A stretch of DNA of 64,000 bases from Rhodoferax saidenbachensis (GCF_001955715.1 NZ_CP019239.1:1-64000); one strand, 5' to 3'. Shown: positions 1-13,197, counted from the first letter of the stretch. Translations and numbers: made by a program. Notes: generated from the letters alone by a model not told the origin.

Positions 1-23
1 ATCCGCGGCACAGCAATTCATAA

Positions 24-32
24 CTATCCACA
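24..32 (+). promoter_or_regulatory. DnaA box-like 9-mer upstream of dnaA
   Basis: The 9-mer CTATCCACA differs from the DnaA-box consensus TTATNCACA at one position and ends 16 bases before the dnaA start. It may serve autoregulation of dnaA. Only 48 bases upstream of dnaA are in the window, so whether it belongs to a larger cluster cannot be seen. Confidence 0.45.
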
Positions 33-48
33 GAAGCTGACCATAAAA

Positions 49-1461
49 ATGACCGAGGGACACCACCCCAAACTCTCCGACCCCACCGGCCTGGACATAG
101 GCCAGAGCCTATGGCAGAGCTGCATGGACCAACTGGCACAAGAGCTGCCAGAACAACAATTCAACACCTGGATCAAACCCCTCAGCGCGCAGGTGCTGGA
201 GGACATGTCCAAGGTCACCATCTTTGTGGCCAACCGCTTCAAACTGGATTGGGTGCGTGCCCAATACAGCAGCCGTATTGCCTCCATGCTGGAGAAGATG
301 TATGGCCAGCCAGTACAAGTTGAGTTAGCGATCACTCCCAGAGATACCCCCGTACGTACTGCCTCCTCTCCAAAGCTGGTCGAGGCGATTGCGGCCGAAG
401 AAAGCCCTGAATTTGGGGAAGACCGGGGCCACAGTGGACCCAAGAATCGCCTGAACGCCATGCTCACGTTTGAGAACCTGGTGGAGGGTACCGCCAACCG
501 CATGGCCCGCGCAGCCGCCATGCATGTAGCCACCATGCCAGGGCATTTGTACAACCCCCTGTTCATCTACGGCGGCGTCGGCCTGGGGAAAACCCACTTG
601 ATGCACGCCGTTGGTAATCGCTTACTTGCCGACAAGCCCGGAAGCAAAGTTCTCTACATCCATGCAGAACAATTTGTATCGGATGTGGTTAAGGCCTACC
701 AGCGCAAGACTTTCGACGAATTCAAGGACCGCTACCACTCTCTGGATTTATTGTTGATCGACGATGTGCAGTTCTTTGCCAACAAAGACCGCACACAGGA
801 AGAGTTCTTTAACGCCTTTGAGGCCCTGCTGGCCAAAAAGTCGCACATCGTGATGACCAGCGACACCTATCCCAAGGGACTGGCGGACATCCACGAACGC
901 CTGGTTTCCCGGTTCGACTCCGGTCTGACGGTGGCCATCGAGCCGCCCGAGTTGGAAATGCGGGTGGCGATTCTGATCAACAAGGCCCGGGTCGAAGGCT
1001 CGGAGATGCCTGAGGAAGTGGCTTTCTTCGTCGCCAAGAACGTGCGCTCCAACGTGCGTGAGCTCGAAGGCGCGTTGCGTAAGATCCTGGCCTATTCGCG
1101 CTTCAACCAGAAGGAGATCTCCATCGCCCTGGCCCGCGAGGCGTTGCGTGACCTGCTGTCCATCCAGAACCGGCAGATTTCGGTGGAAAACATCCAGAAA
1201 ACGGTGGCCGACTACTACAAGATCAAGGTCGCCGACATGTATTCCAAGAAGCGCCCAGCCAGCATTGCCCGCCCGCGTCAGATCGCGATGTACCTGGCCA
1301 AGGAACTGACACAAAAGAGCCTTCCGGAAATCGGAGAATTGTTTGGCGGGCGCGACCACACCACGGTGCTGCATGCGGTGCGCAAAATTGGCGGTGAGCG
1401 CCAGCAAATGACCGAGCTGAACCAGCAGCTCCACGTGCTGGAGCAAACCCTCAAAGGCTGA
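49..1461 (+). CDS. dnaA: Chromosomal replication initiator protein DnaA
   Basis: DnaA is the AAA+ ATPase that binds DnaA boxes and opens the origin. The 470-residue product has the normal layout: an N-terminal DnaB-contact domain (about 20-90), a variable linker (about 95-135), then the AAA+ core with Walker [10 protein letters not shown] near residue 175-183 and Walker [11 protein letters not shown] near 232-241. The C-terminal DNA-binding domain carries the DnaA signature [12 protein letters not shown] near 429-440. Length is typical of betaproteobacteria. It starts the dnaA-dnaN-gyrB series and reads toward the origin-like region at 15.2-15.5 kb. A one-mismatch DnaA box lies just upstream. 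Confidence 0.98.
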   Translation: MTEGHHPKLSDPTGLDIGQSLWQSCMDQLAQELPEQQFNTWIKPLSAQVLEDMSKVTIFVANRFKLDWVRAQYSSRIASMLEKMYGQPVQVELAITPRDTPVRTASSPKLVEAIAAEESPEFGEDRGHSGPKNRLNAMLTFENLVEGTANRMARAAAMHVATMPGHLYNPLFIYGGVGLGKTHLMHAVGNRLLADKPGSKVLYIHAEQFVSDVVKAYQRKTFDEFKDRYHSLDLLLIDDVQFFANKDRTQEEFFNAFEALLAKKSHIVMTSDTYPKGLADIHERLVSRFDSGLTVAIEPPELEMRVAILINKARVEGSEMPEEVAFFVAKNVRSNVRELEGALRKILAYSRFNQKEISIALAREALRDLLSIQNRQISVENIQKTVADYYKIKVADMYSKKRPASIARPRQIAMYLAKELTQKSLPEIGELFGGRDHTTVLHAVRKIGGERQQMTELNQQLHVLEQTLKG

Positions 1462-1594
1462 TTACGGCGGAATGCAAAAACAAGTGCCTTTACCCCTCAG
1501 GAAGCTGGCAAAAAAGGGGAAAATGGCGTGATTTACACAAAACACGGGGACGGGGAGCATCCACCGCCCAGACAGATATCCAAAAGAGGCTGAC

Positions 1595-5741
<4,147 letters not shown>

Positions 5742-5742
<1 letters not shown>

Positions 5743-5795
5743 AATAGGGCTCTAGCCCGCATGGGATATGCGCAATCTGCTCCTGATTCAGGAGC
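5742..5795 (+). repeat. Intergenic hairpin repeat copy B
   Basis: Complete copy: GGCTCTAGCCCGCATGGG, GCGCAA, then a perfect 8-bp hairpin GCTCCTGA-T-TCAGGAGC. It lies between the RidA-family and rhodanese genes. The hairpin arm differs from other copies yet stays paired. Confidence 0.85.
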
Positions 5796-5813
5796 GAACT
5801 GAAAGGGTACCGT

Positions 5814-6131
5814 ATGAAAACACTGCTGATCTCCGGCCTGCTGGCCCTGGCCACACTGGGCGCGCACGCCAAAGACGTCGTGGTCGACGTGCGCACGCCG
5901 CAGGAGTACGCCGCGGGACATGTGGAGGGCGCCATCAACATCGAACACGGCGCCATTGCCCAAGGGCTGGCCAAGGCCGGCGTGACCAAAGACGACAAGG
6001 TGCTGCTGTACTGCCAGTCCGGTGTGCTCAGCGGCAAAGCCCTGAACACCCTCAAGGACCTGGGTTTCACCAAGGCCGAGAACGTCGGCGGCATCGCGCA
6101 GGCGCGCAAGATCCTGGCCACCACCAAGTAG
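5814..6131 (+). CDS. Secreted single-domain rhodanese
   Basis: The 105-residue product starts with a Sec signal peptide (MKTLLISGLLALATLGAHA). A single rhodanese domain follows with the VDVRTPQEYAAGHVEGAINI signature and the active-site loop YCQSGVLSG, where Cys near residue 67 is the persulfide carrier. Small periplasmic rhodaneses of the PspE type transfer sulfane sulfur; the physiological acceptor is unknown. It is preceded by repeat copy B and followed 13 bases later by the glycosylase gene. Confidence 0.9.
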   Translation: MKTLLISGLLALATLGAHAKDVVVDVRTPQEYAAGHVEGAINIEHGAIAQGLAKAGVTKDDKVLLYCQSGVLSGKALNTLKDLGFTKAENVGGIAQARKILATTK

Positions 6132-6144
6132 GCGAGAGGCACGC

Positions 6145-6648
6145 ATGGCGAGCACACGCCTGGTCGGGCTGGCGCCACTGGTGTCACCGGCCACGCGGGT
6201 GTTGATTTTGGGCAGTTTTCCGGGCGTACGTTCGCTGCAGGCGCAGCAGTATTACGGCCACCCGCAGAACCAACTCTGGAAGATTCTGCAGGCCATTTGG
6301 CCATCCGGCCCTTTGGACATCAGCGCGACCAGCTATGAAAAGCGTAGCGCGTGGCTGCTGGAACGCGGCTTGGGCGTGTGGGATGTGTATGCGAGCTGCG
6401 AACGCGAGGGAAGCCTGGATACGGCCATCCGCAATGCCGTAGCCAACGACATTGCGGCTTTGCAGCTACCCAAGCTCGCCGCCATCGCCCATAACGGAGG
6501 CGAGAGTTTCAAACACGCCCATCACACACAAACGCTGGGCGTCCCGGTCTACAAACTCCCCAGCACCAGCCCGGCCAACGCCAGTTGGAGCTTTGCGCGC
6601 AAGCTGGCTGCCTGGCGCGAGGTGATGGAGCAGCACGGGTTGGTGTAG
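6145..6648 (+). CDS. DNA-deoxyinosine glycosylase (uracil-DNA glycosylase superfamily)
   Basis: The 167-residue product matches the small superfamily proteins that remove hypoxanthine or mismatched uracil from DNA. The N-terminal motif VLILGSFPGVRSLQAQQYYGHPQNQLW corresponds to the water-activating loop and the aromatic stacking residue (quoted here by its key parts GSFPG and YYGHPQN). A second motif LPSTSPANA near residue 145 corresponds to the DNA-intercalating loop. It probably forms an operon with the rhodanese gene upstream (13-base gap). Confidence 0.85.
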   Translation: MASTRLVGLAPLVSPATRVLILGSFPGVRSLQAQQYYGHPQNQLWKILQAIWPSGPLDISATSYEKRSAWLLERGLGVWDVYASCEREGSLDTAIRNAVANDIAALQLPKLAAIAHNGGESFKHAHHTQTLGVPVYKLPSTSPANASWSFARKLAAWREVMEQHGLV

Positions 6649-6730
6649 ACGGGGCTCACAAAGAGACTGCCCGCGAAAGTGGCCATAAGATGGTGGCCTG
6701 CGGTATTTACAGTTGTTGCCCGGAGTTGCT

Positions 6731-7564
6731 ATGGATTGGTCACGTGAAGAAGTCGAAGCCATTATTGCGGACTACCTGCAAATGCTGACTCTGGAGCTTG
6801 CCGGTCAAAGCTACAACAAGACAGAACATCGTCGACAGCTGCAACGCAAACTCAACAACCGCTCGGACGCATCTATAGAGTTCAAGCACAGCAATATCAG
6901 CGCGGCCATGATTGACCTTGGCTTCCCCTACATCCGTGGGTATCAACCCCGATCCAACTACCAAGCACTGCTAGCAGACACTGTAGAAGCTCAAATTCGT
7001 AGCAAGACAACGCTAGATCAAGTTGCGCTTGCTGCCGTAGAGCAACCCGCCATTGCGCCACGACAAACGGATTTTGCAAAAGTGAAGTCCGATGCACCCA
7101 AAAAACAGCTCCAGGTTTCAGAGGCCATTCAACCCATGCAATTCAAGGCCACCAAGCGTGATTACTTTGAGCGCGAAGCTAGAAACCGCTCTCTGGGATT
7201 GGCGGGCGAAGAATTTGTTGTCTTGTACGAACACTGGCGTTTGATGGAACTGGGACAACAGCGGCTCGCCGACCGCGTTGAACACGTTTCGCAGTCCAAA
7301 GGGGATGGGCTTGGCTATGACGTTTTATCGTTCGATTCCGATGGAAGAGAGCGTCTGATCGAAGTCAAGACAACGACGTTTGGCCGCGACACGCCATTTT
7401 TTGTCTCAAGAGGTGAGCTGGCTCTGTCCAAAGGTGCCAAAGAGCAGTTCCACCTCTACCGCCTATTCGAGTTTCGAAAGACTCCGCGTCTTTTTGCGCT
7501 TCACGGTGCTCTCGATCAATTTTGCAACCTTGATCCTGTGACATACAAAGCCAGTTTTGCGTGA
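6731..7564 (+). CDS. DUF3883 domain protein, nuclease-like
   Basis: The 277-residue product has an N-terminal helical part (MDWSREEVEAIIADY) and a C-terminal DUF3883 domain from about residue 150. That domain shows GLAGEEFVVLYE, GDGLGYDVLSFDSDG and LIEVKTTTFG. The last two supply a D-x(n)-ExK arrangement as in PD-(D/E)xK nuclease folds, so DNA cleavage is plausible but not shown. DUF3883 often occurs in restriction or defence proteins, though here it stands alone. Base composition is clearly AT-richer than the neighbours, which suggests lateral transfer. I chose ATG 6731 over an in-frame TTG at 6713. Confidence 0.75.
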   Translation: MDWSREEVEAIIADYLQMLTLELAGQSYNKTEHRRQLQRKLNNRSDASIEFKHSNISAAMIDLGFPYIRGYQPRSNYQALLADTVEAQIRSKTTLDQVALAAVEQPAIAPRQTDFAKVKSDAPKKQLQVSEAIQPMQFKATKRDYFEREARNRSLGLAGEEFVVLYEHWRLMELGQQRLADRVEHVSQSKGDGLGYDVLSFDSDGRERLIEVKTTTFGRDTPFFVSRGELALSKGAKEQFHLYRLFEFRKTPRLFALHGALDQFCNLDPVTYKASFA

Positions 7565-7659
7565 TTCGGTTTCCTTTGAGAGGCGCACATAAACTGTCTT
7601 GGGCCGTGGCAGCACCGTGGAGCTCAACCATGGGAGGCGATATAGACCGCCCACCGGGT

Positions 7660-7677
7660 TTGCCCCGATTGGGGCAA
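7660..7677. terminator. Hairpin in the leader of the DAHP synthase gene
   Basis: A perfect 7-bp stem TTGCCCC-GATT-GGGGCAA lies between the DUF3883 gene and aroG. It may terminate the upstream transcript or act in the aroG leader. No clear U-run follows, and no leader peptide rich in aromatic residues is seen. Confidence 0.4.
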
Positions 7678-7686
7678 GAATTGCCC

Positions 7687-7731
7687 TTTGCGCCTCATGG
7701 GGTGTGCGCAAGCAGCTATAAAATTCATAGT
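7687..7731 (+). repeat. Intergenic hairpin repeat copy C
   Basis: This copy runs GCGCCTCATGGGG, GCGCAAGCAGCTATAAAATTCATAGT and stops immediately before the aroG start codon, so the 5' region of aroG, including its ribosome-binding region, is made of the repeat. Confidence 0.75.
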
Positions 7732-8826
7732 ATGACTTCGACCATTGCCGCCCCCCTTACCACCCACGACACCACCCGCATTGATGATGTGCGCATCGGC
7801 GCCGTGCGCCCGCTGATCACGCCCGCGCTGCTGGAAGAAAAACTGCCTGTGCCCGATGCGGCGCAGGCGCTGGTGGAAAGCAGCCGTGCGGCGATCTCGC
7901 GCGTGCTGCATGGCCAGGACGACCGTCTGGTCGTCGTGGTCGGCCCGTGCTCCATCCACGACCATGACCAGGCGATAGAATACGCGCGCGCTTTGAAGGA
8001 GCAGGCGGACGCACTCAAGGACGATTTGCTCGTGGTGATGCGGGTGTACTTCGAGAAGCCGCGTACCACGGTGGGCTGGAAGGGCTATATCAACGACCCG
8101 CACCTGGACGACAGCTTTGCCATCAACGAAGGACTGGAGATGGCGCGCCGCCTGTTGCTGGACGTGCTGGCGCTGGGCCTGCCCGCGGGCACCGAGTTTC
8201 TGGATCTGCTGAGCCCGCAGTTCATCAGCGAACTGGTGAGCTGGGGCGCCATCGGCGCGCGTACCACCGAAAGCCAGAGCCACCGGCAACTGGCCAGTGG
8301 ACTGTCGTGCCCCGTGGGTTTCAAGAACGGCACGGACGGCGGCATCAAGGTAGCCACCGACGCGATCCAGGCCGCACAGGGTGCCCACGCGTTCATGGGT
8401 ATGACCAAGATGGGCCAGGCGGCGATTTTTGAGACACGTGGCAATGACGATTGCCACGTGATTTTGCGCGGCGGCAAACAGCCGAACTATTCGGGTGCGG
8501 ATGTAGATGCGGCCTGCGCGTTATTGAAGGCGGCAGGCCTGCGTGAACAGGTGATGGTGGATGTGAGCCATGCCAACAGCAGCAAACAGCATGCGCGGCA
8601 GATTGTGGTGGCGGAGGATGTGGCGCAGCAGATTGCCGCAGGCGATGCGCGTATTACCGGCATCATGATTGAGAGCCATCTGCAAGAGGGGCGCCAGGAC
8701 ATCGTGCCGGGTACGCCGCTGAAACATGGTGTGTCGGTCACGGACGCTTGCATCAGCATGGCGCAGACCGTGCCGGTGCTGGCGCAATTGGCTCAGGCCG
8801 TGCGCCAGAGGCGTTTAAAACATTGA
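7732..8826 (+). CDS. aroG: 3-deoxy-7-phosphoheptulonate synthase (DAHP synthase, class I)
   Basis: The enzyme condenses phosphoenolpyruvate and erythrose 4-phosphate in the first step of the shikimate pathway. The 364-residue product carries class I AroF/G/H motifs: VVVVGPCSIHD, the PEP-site KPRTTVGWKGYINDP, GARTTESQSHRQ and the metal motif DVSHANSSKQ. Which amino acid inhibits it cannot be told from sequence alone, so the symbol is by family. The start is ATG 7732, directly after a repeat; the longer in-frame reading from 7561 has no support. A bidirectional terminator follows. Confidence 0.93.
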   Translation: MTSTIAAPLTTHDTTRIDDVRIGAVRPLITPALLEEKLPVPDAAQALVESSRAAISRVLHGQDDRLVVVVGPCSIHDHDQAIEYARALKEQADALKDDLLVVMRVYFEKPRTTVGWKGYINDPHLDDSFAINEGLEMARRLLLDVLALGLPAGTEFLDLLSPQFISELVSWGAIGARTTESQSHRQLASGLSCPVGFKNGTDGGIKVATDAIQAAQGAHAFMGMTKMGQAAIFETRGNDDCHVILRGGKQPNYSGADVDAACALLKAAGLREQVMVDVSHANSSKQHARQIVVAEDVAQQIAAGDARITGIMIESHLQEGRQDIVPGTPLKHGVSVTDACISMAQTVPVLAQLAQAVRQRRLKH

Positions 8827-8828
8827 AA

Positions 8829-8859
8829 AAAGCCTGCCGCGTTATGCGTGGCAGGCTTT
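8829..8859 (-). terminator. Rho-independent terminator between aroG and infA
   Basis: A 10-bp stem (AAAGCCTGCC paired with GGCAGGCTTT) lies between the convergent aroG and infA genes. Read on the minus strand it ends in a run of six T, so it is a good terminator for infA and probably serves aroG from the other side. Confidence 0.85.
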
Positions 8860-8873
8860 GCGCTAAAGCAAGA

Positions 8874-9128
8874 TTAGCGTGGGGTCCGCGGAACCATAGG
8901 TCCGCGGCCTTCGATGTGGCGGAAGTTGATACGGCCCTTGGACAGGTCGTAAGGCGACAACTCCAGCGACACGCGGTCACCCGCCAGGATGCGGATGTGG
9001 TTCTTGCGCATCTTGCCGGCGGAGTAAGCAATCAACTGGTGCCCGTTGTCCAGCGTCACGCGAAAACGCGTGTCTGGCAGCACTTCGTTGACAACGCCCA
9101 TCATCTCAATCAGGTCTTCTTTGGCCAT
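8874..9128 (-). CDS. infA: Translation initiation factor IF-1
   Basis: IF-1 occupies the ribosomal A site during initiation. The 84-residue product is a single S1/OB fold with [24 protein letters not shown] at the start (shown in part), the [18 protein letters not shown] core and [18 protein letters not shown]. The tail [11 protein letters not shown] is the slightly longer form seen in Burkholderiales. Many of these genomes have a second infA in the ribosomal-protein operon, and this isolated copy is probably the extra one. Confidence 0.95.
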   Translation of the reverse strand: MAKEDLIEMMGVVNEVLPDTRFRVTLDNGHQLIAYSAGKMRKNHIRILAGDRVSLELSPYDLSKGRINFRHIEGRGPMVPRTPR

Positions 9129-9159
9129 GGTGTGATCCTAGTTGGTATCTGTTGAATAT

Positions 9160-9414
9160 TTATTGCGGGCGTGTGGTTGTGGTGGCGTGCACCCAATCGA
9201 TGCCCTGTGCCATGGCGTAGTGCGCCGCAGCATCCAGTGTGGGAAAGTCGTCGTGAAAGCGCATTACGCGGTCTGTGGACGCGCTACCGCGTCCGCTGGC
9301 GATGGAAACCTGGGCGACAAAACGGCCGCTAACCAGCGGACGGGGGCAGGCCGCGATGCGGTACTTGCCTATGGTGACTGGTGACAGTGTCGAAATCTTG
9401 TTGTTATGAATCAT
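9160..9414 (-). CDS. Conserved hypothetical protein
   Basis: This 84-residue product, taken from an internal ATG at 9414, has no domain I can name. It reads as a compact beta-rich protein: IGKYRIAACPRPLVSGRF, QVSIASGRGSASTDRVMRF and a C-terminal helix (TLDAAAHYAMAQGIDWV). I believe similar proteins are common in Burkholderiales, but that is recollection. It lies 31 bases downstream of infA on the same strand. The longer reading to 9513 has an arginine- and proline-rich N-terminus that looks non-coding. Confidence 0.6.
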   Translation of the reverse strand: MIHNNKISTLSPVTIGKYRIAACPRPLVSGRFVAQVSIASGRGSASTDRVMRFHDDFPTLDAAAHYAMAQGIDWVHATTTTRPQ

Positions 9415-9665
9415 TAAAAAGGTCAAACGCACGTACCACGGCAGGGGCTTGTGCAGAAAAAGAGAGAAACATCGCGGGGGCCGTGAGAGGGCGGTAGCGA
9501 ACCGCATAAACACTCAGTTGGGGCTGGATTGGCGGCCCCTCTGCCAGGGGCGGGTATGTTTGCGCTAAAGAGCGCGGACACGGCCAATCGCCAGAAGCGA
9601 CCCCGCTAATGTAACACGCATGGCACAAATCCGCATAAACCCGCAAAACTGCGAAAATCAGGCAC

Positions 9666-10391
9666 ATGAAACTGTGCATTCTTGAGAACGACATCCTGGA
9701 GGGCGAGCTGGCGCAGTCCTACTCGGGTTTTGCTGCCCTGTTTGAGCGGCTTTTTGAAGAGGTGGGCGCCCACCACTGGACCCTGTCCACCTTCAACACC
9801 ATGCGCGGCGAATACCCGGAATCCTTTGATGCGTACGACGCCGTGCTGCTGACCGGTAGCCGGGCCGATTCGTTTTCGCAAGAGCCCTGGGTGCTGCGCC
9901 TGCGCGCCTGTGTGGAATCCTTGCTGCAGACCGACAAGAAGCTGCTGGGCGTGTGTTTTGGCCACCAGCTCATCGGGCTGTGCCTGGGCGCCCCGGTGGG
10001 GCGCGCACCGCAAGGCTGGGGCGCCGGGCGCATGACCTATGACTGGCACGGCACGCATCTGCCCCACGCACCCCAGGCCACCGCCTCCGCAGGCACGGCC
10101 CAGATCAACCTGCTGGCCAGCCACCAGGACCAGGTGTTTGAGTTGCCACCCGGGGCCACGCTGCTGGCCAGCAATGCGTTTTGCCCGGTGGCGGCCTACG
10201 CGGTGGACGACCGGGTGTTTTGCATCCAGCCGCACCCGGAGTTCGTTACCGGCATCAGCGCCTACCTGATCAACAAGCGCAAGGACCTTCTGGGCGCGGA
10301 GAAACACGCCAACAGCCTGGCCAGCCTGGCCGATGGCCATGACGGGCTCGATGTGGCACGCATGATGGTGGCGTTTGTCGAGGGGCGTTAG
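9666..10391 (+). CDS. Class I glutamine amidotransferase-like protein
   Basis: The 241-residue product is a stand-alone GATase1 domain. The nucleophile elbow GVCFGHQL places Cys at residue 97, and the His of the triad is in the motif QPHPEF near residue 184, followed by a Glu two positions on. Stand-alone relatives hydrolyse glutamine or gamma-glutamyl compounds for unknown partners. No synthetase subunit is adjacent, so the substrate is open. A hairpin follows the gene. Confidence 0.85.
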   Translation: MKLCILENDILEGELAQSYSGFAALFERLFEEVGAHHWTLSTFNTMRGEYPESFDAYDAVLLTGSRADSFSQEPWVLRLRACVESLLQTDKKLLGVCFGHQLIGLCLGAPVGRAPQGWGAGRMTYDWHGTHLPHAPQATASAGTAQINLLASHQDQVFELPPGATLLASNAFCPVAAYAVDDRVFCIQPHPEFVTGISAYLINKRKDLLGAEKHANSLASLADGHDGLDVARMMVAFVEGR

Positions 10392-10415
10392 GGGCAGATT
10401 GCAGTCCAAGTGAGG

Positions 10416-10438
10416 CCCGGGCGGAGGGTACGCCCGGG
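10416..10438 (+). terminator. Hairpin after the amidotransferase gene
   Basis: An 8-bp stem CCCGGGCG...CGCCCGGG with a 7-base loop lies 24 bases after the stop codon. It has no T-run, so termination efficiency is uncertain. The rest of the 242-base gap before the Lrp gene shows no other clear element. Confidence 0.5.
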
Positions 10439-10633
10439 GCTGGGACTTTGCAGAGCCAGCCCTTGTGAGGCCGGTTGGCGCAACGTCTGGCGGGTAGCCG
10501 GTGTTGCTGTGCACTGTGGGTAACAGAGGACTCCAGTGTAGATAGAACCACCCGGCAGACAATTGCGTTATTGCGCACATTCGGTCTGTTTTTGGCATAC
10601 TCTGCCTAAACAACGTAATTTCAAGGCACAAAC

Positions 10634-11107
10634 ATGCAACTGGACCGTTATGACCAGCAAATCCTCGAAGTTTTGCAGGTAGAGGGGCGCATCAACAACC
10701 AGGATCTGGCCGACCGCATTGGCCTGTCGCCATCGCCCTGCCTGCGCCGGGTGCGGGCGCTCGAAGAATCAGGCCTGATCGTCGGGTACCGCGCGCTGGT
10801 GGACGCCAAGAAGCTGGGGCTCTCCCTGATGGCGCTGGTGCATATCTCCATGGATCGGCATACCCCCGAGCGTTTTGCCAACTTTGAAGCCTCGGTGAGC
10901 GTGTTGCCCGAGGTATTGGAGTGCCTGCTGATCACCGGGCAGGACGCGGACTACCAGATCAAGGTGGCGGTGCGCGATATGGACCACTACCAGGCGTTAC
11001 TGCTCAACAAGCTGACCCGCATTGAAGGCGTGACCGGCGTGCACAGCAGTTTTGTGCTGCGCCGCGTGGTGGACAGAACGGCGCTGTCCGTGGCCTCCGC
11101 ACCCTGA
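10634..11107 (+). CDS. Lrp/AsnC family transcriptional regulator
   Basis: The 157-residue product has the N-terminal winged helix-turn-helix of Lrp proteins (DQQILEVLQVEGRINNQDLADRIGLSPSPCLRRVRALE, quoted by its parts NNQDLADRIGLS and PCLRRVRALE). A C-terminal RAM domain binds small molecules (VLECLLITGQDADYQIKV). It is close to Lrp proper in length. It precedes the NRDE gene by 9 bases, so the two are probably co-transcribed. The ligand is unknown. Confidence 0.93.
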   Translation: MQLDRYDQQILEVLQVEGRINNQDLADRIGLSPSPCLRRVRALEESGLIVGYRALVDAKKLGLSLMALVHISMDRHTPERFANFEASVSVLPEVLECLLITGQDADYQIKVAVRDMDHYQALLLNKLTRIEGVTGVHSSFVLRRVVDRTALSVASAP

Positions 11108-11116
11108 GCCACAGCC

Positions 11117-11872
11117 ATGTGTTTGATCGCCTGGAACTGGCAGCCCGCCAGTGCAACCCCACTTTTGCTGCTGGCCAACCGTGACGAGTTTTACGCGCGG
11201 CCCGCCGCGGCGCTGCACTGGTGGGAGGGCGACCAGATCCTCGCGGGCCAAGACCTGCAGGCCGGTGGCACCTGGCTGGGCGTGAGCCGCAACGGGCGGC
11301 TGGCCGCACTGACCAACTACCGGACGCCCGGCGGCGCACGCGCTGGCACACCCTCACGCGGTGAACTGGTCGCTGGGTTTCTACAAAGTTCTTTGAGCGC
11401 TGCTGACTACTTGGGTACGTTACAGGCCCGCGCAGCGGACTACAACCCGTTCAACCTGCTGGTGTGTGACGGCCAGCAACTGCTGGGGCTGGAGAGCCGC
11501 GGTGCGCGTGTGCTGACCCTGTCTGCTGGTTTGGGCGCCGTGTCGAATGCGGACTTTCAGACGCCCTGGCCCAAGCTGGTGGCACTGCAAAACGGGCTGC
11601 AAACGCAGATCACCACGGGGCACACCGATACGCCCAGCCTGCAGGCCTTGCTGCAGGACCGCGCGCTGGCGCCCGACGCCAGCTTGCCCAGCACCGGTGT
11701 GCCGCTGGAACTGGAACGCGCCTTGTCTGCGGCCTTTATTGCCACACCAAATTACGGCACCCGCGCCAGCAGCGTGGTGCGGCTGGGCGCGGGCGAGGTC
11801 GAATTCACCGAACAGCGGTTTGACGCCCAGGGGCTGGTGGGTAGCACTTTCCAGTCTTTTCAGCGGGCATAA
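11117..11872 (+). CDS. NRDE family protein (TANGO2-like)
   Basis: The 251-residue product starts MCLIAWNW and carries the family-naming motif NRDEFYARPAAALHWW near residue 20-35, followed by AGQDLQAGGTWLGVSRNGRLAALTNYR (key parts AGGTWLG and ALTNYR). The N-terminal Cys after Met recalls Ntn hydrolases. Function in bacteria is not established; eukaryotic TANGO2 is linked to haem and lipid handling. It is coupled to the Lrp-type regulator upstream. Confidence 0.88.
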   Translation: MCLIAWNWQPASATPLLLLANRDEFYARPAAALHWWEGDQILAGQDLQAGGTWLGVSRNGRLAALTNYRTPGGARAGTPSRGELVAGFLQSSLSAADYLGTLQARAADYNPFNLLVCDGQQLLGLESRGARVLTLSAGLGAVSNADFQTPWPKLVALQNGLQTQITTGHTDTPSLQALLQDRALAPDASLPSTGVPLELERALSAAFIATPNYGTRASSVVRLGAGEVEFTEQRFDAQGLVGSTFQSFQRA

Positions 11873-11932
11873 AGGGCGCAAGGGCTTGAACGCCACCCTT
11901 TACCCACCATCTAACAGGTTTATCACTACGCC

Positions 11933-13111
11933 GTGCACCTGGTTTGCGCGGTCCCTTGTATGGCCCTAGGCCCGGTGTATCTGCTTTCCCTGTTCCTGCA
12001 TGCTTTTGTGGGTTGGCGCGTAGCGCCCGATTTATTTTTGCTAGCCCCGGTACTGGGCGGGGCACTCTGGGTGGGCCTGGCTTTGTCGGCCTTGCTGATG
12101 CCCATGGGGGTACTGGCACGCCGCGTCGCGCGGCCGCCGCTGACCACGGTGCTGACATGGGCTGGTTTGCTGTGCATGGGCCTGTTTTCTTCGCTGTTTG
12201 TGCTGACCCTGGTGCGTGAGGCCGCGCTGCTGGTGGCCCACGTGGGTGCTTGGGTGTGGCCGGGTGTTTTCGACCTGGCCAGTTGGCAAACCGACACGGC
12301 GCTGGCACTGCCGCCCCTGGCTTTGCTGATCACCGTGCTGGGTTTCTGGAATGCACGGCGCACTGCCGCGGTGGTTCGCGTGGATGTGCCTATAACCAAC
12401 CTGCCCGCGGCGCTGCATGGTTTTACCGTCGCACAGATCAGCGATGTACATGTAGGCCCCACGATCAAGACGCAGTACCTGCAACGCATCGTGGCGCGCA
12501 TCAACGGCCTGGATGCGCACATGGTGGCCATCACCGGTGATCTGGTCGATGGCAGCGTGAAAGAACTGCACCAGCACGTGGCGCCACTCGCAAACCTGCG
12601 TTCCACCCACGGCACCTTTTTTGTCACTGGCAACCACGAGTACTACTCGGGCGCGCACAGCTGGATAGACGCACTGCGCGGCCTGGGCCTGACGGTGCTG
12701 ATGAACGAACACGTGGTCATCGACCACCACAGCGACACAGCGCGTGCCACCATGGTGGTGGCGGGTGTGGCCGACTACACGGCCCACCACTTTGACGAGG
12801 GCCACCGCAGCGACCCGCGGGCCGCGATGGCCGATGCGCCCGCAGGATTCAAACTGCTGCTGGCCCACCAGCCGCGTAGCGCCGACGCCGCGGCCGATGC
12901 GGGGTTCGACCTGCAGCTCAGTGGTCACACGCATGGCGGCCAGTTCTGGCCCTGGATGTATTTTGTGAAGTTCCAGCAGCCGTTTACTGCGGGGTTGCAC
13001 AAGCTGCGCAACCTCTGGGTCTACACCAGCCGAGGCACCGGCTACTGGGGTCCGCCCAAGCGGTTTGGTGCGCCATCCGAAATCACGCTGCTGCGCTTGA
13101 CACTGGCTTGA
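11933..13111 (+). CDS. Membrane-anchored metallophosphoesterase (YkuE-like)
   Basis: The 392-residue product starts with about four hydrophobic segments in the first 140 residues. A calcineurin-like phosphoesterase domain then carries the metal motifs AQISDVHVG, AITGDLVDGS, TGNHEYYSG and the paired HTHGGQFWP. This layout fits membrane-tethered phosphoesterases of the YkuE/YaeI type, some of which act on lipid phosphates. The start is GTG 11933; an ATG at 11960 is an alternative. It ends 4 bases before repeat copy D and is convergent with minE. Confidence 0.88.
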   Translation: MHLVCAVPCMALGPVYLLSLFLHAFVGWRVAPDLFLLAPVLGGALWVGLALSALLMPMGVLARRVARPPLTTVLTWAGLLCMGLFSSLFVLTLVREAALLVAHVGAWVWPGVFDLASWQTDTALALPPLALLITVLGFWNARRTAAVVRVDVPITNLPAALHGFTVAQISDVHVGPTIKTQYLQRIVARINGLDAHMVAITGDLVDGSVKELHQHVAPLANLRSTHGTFFVTGNHEYYSGAHSWIDALRGLGLTVLMNEHVVIDHHSDTARATMVVAGVADYTAHHFDEGHRSDPRAAMADAPAGFKLLLAHQPRSADAAADAGFDLQLSGHTHGGQFWPWMYFVKFQQPFTAGLHKLRNLWVYTSRGTGYWGPPKRFGAPSEITLLRLTLA

Positions 13112-13115
13112 TTAC

Positions 13116-13174
13116 AAGCCAAATAGGCCTCTAGCCCGCACAGGACATGCGCAAACAGCTATGAATACCATAGC
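13116..13174 (+). repeat. Intergenic hairpin repeat copy D
   Basis: Complete copy between the phosphoesterase gene and minE: GCCTCTAGCCCGCACAGG, GCGCAAACAGCTATGAATACCATAGC. The terminal hairpin is GCTATG...CATAGC. Confidence 0.85.
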
Positions 13175-13197
13175 GATTGCGCAACGGTCGGCGTGTC

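Noticed and set aside
1462..1594. dnaA-dnaN gap as origin
   Set aside because: It has A-runs but no DnaA box within one mismatch, and no trio-like repeat. The 15.2-15.5 kb region is far better.
6327..6345. AGCTATGAAAAGCGTAGC in the glycosylase gene as a repeat copy
   Set aside because: It resembles only the terminal hairpin, lies inside a conserved coding region and lacks the other repeat blocks.
6734..6750. CACGTG-containing sequence as a fourth parS
   Set aside because: Only the central CACGTGAA is shared; the outer bases do not form the palindrome.
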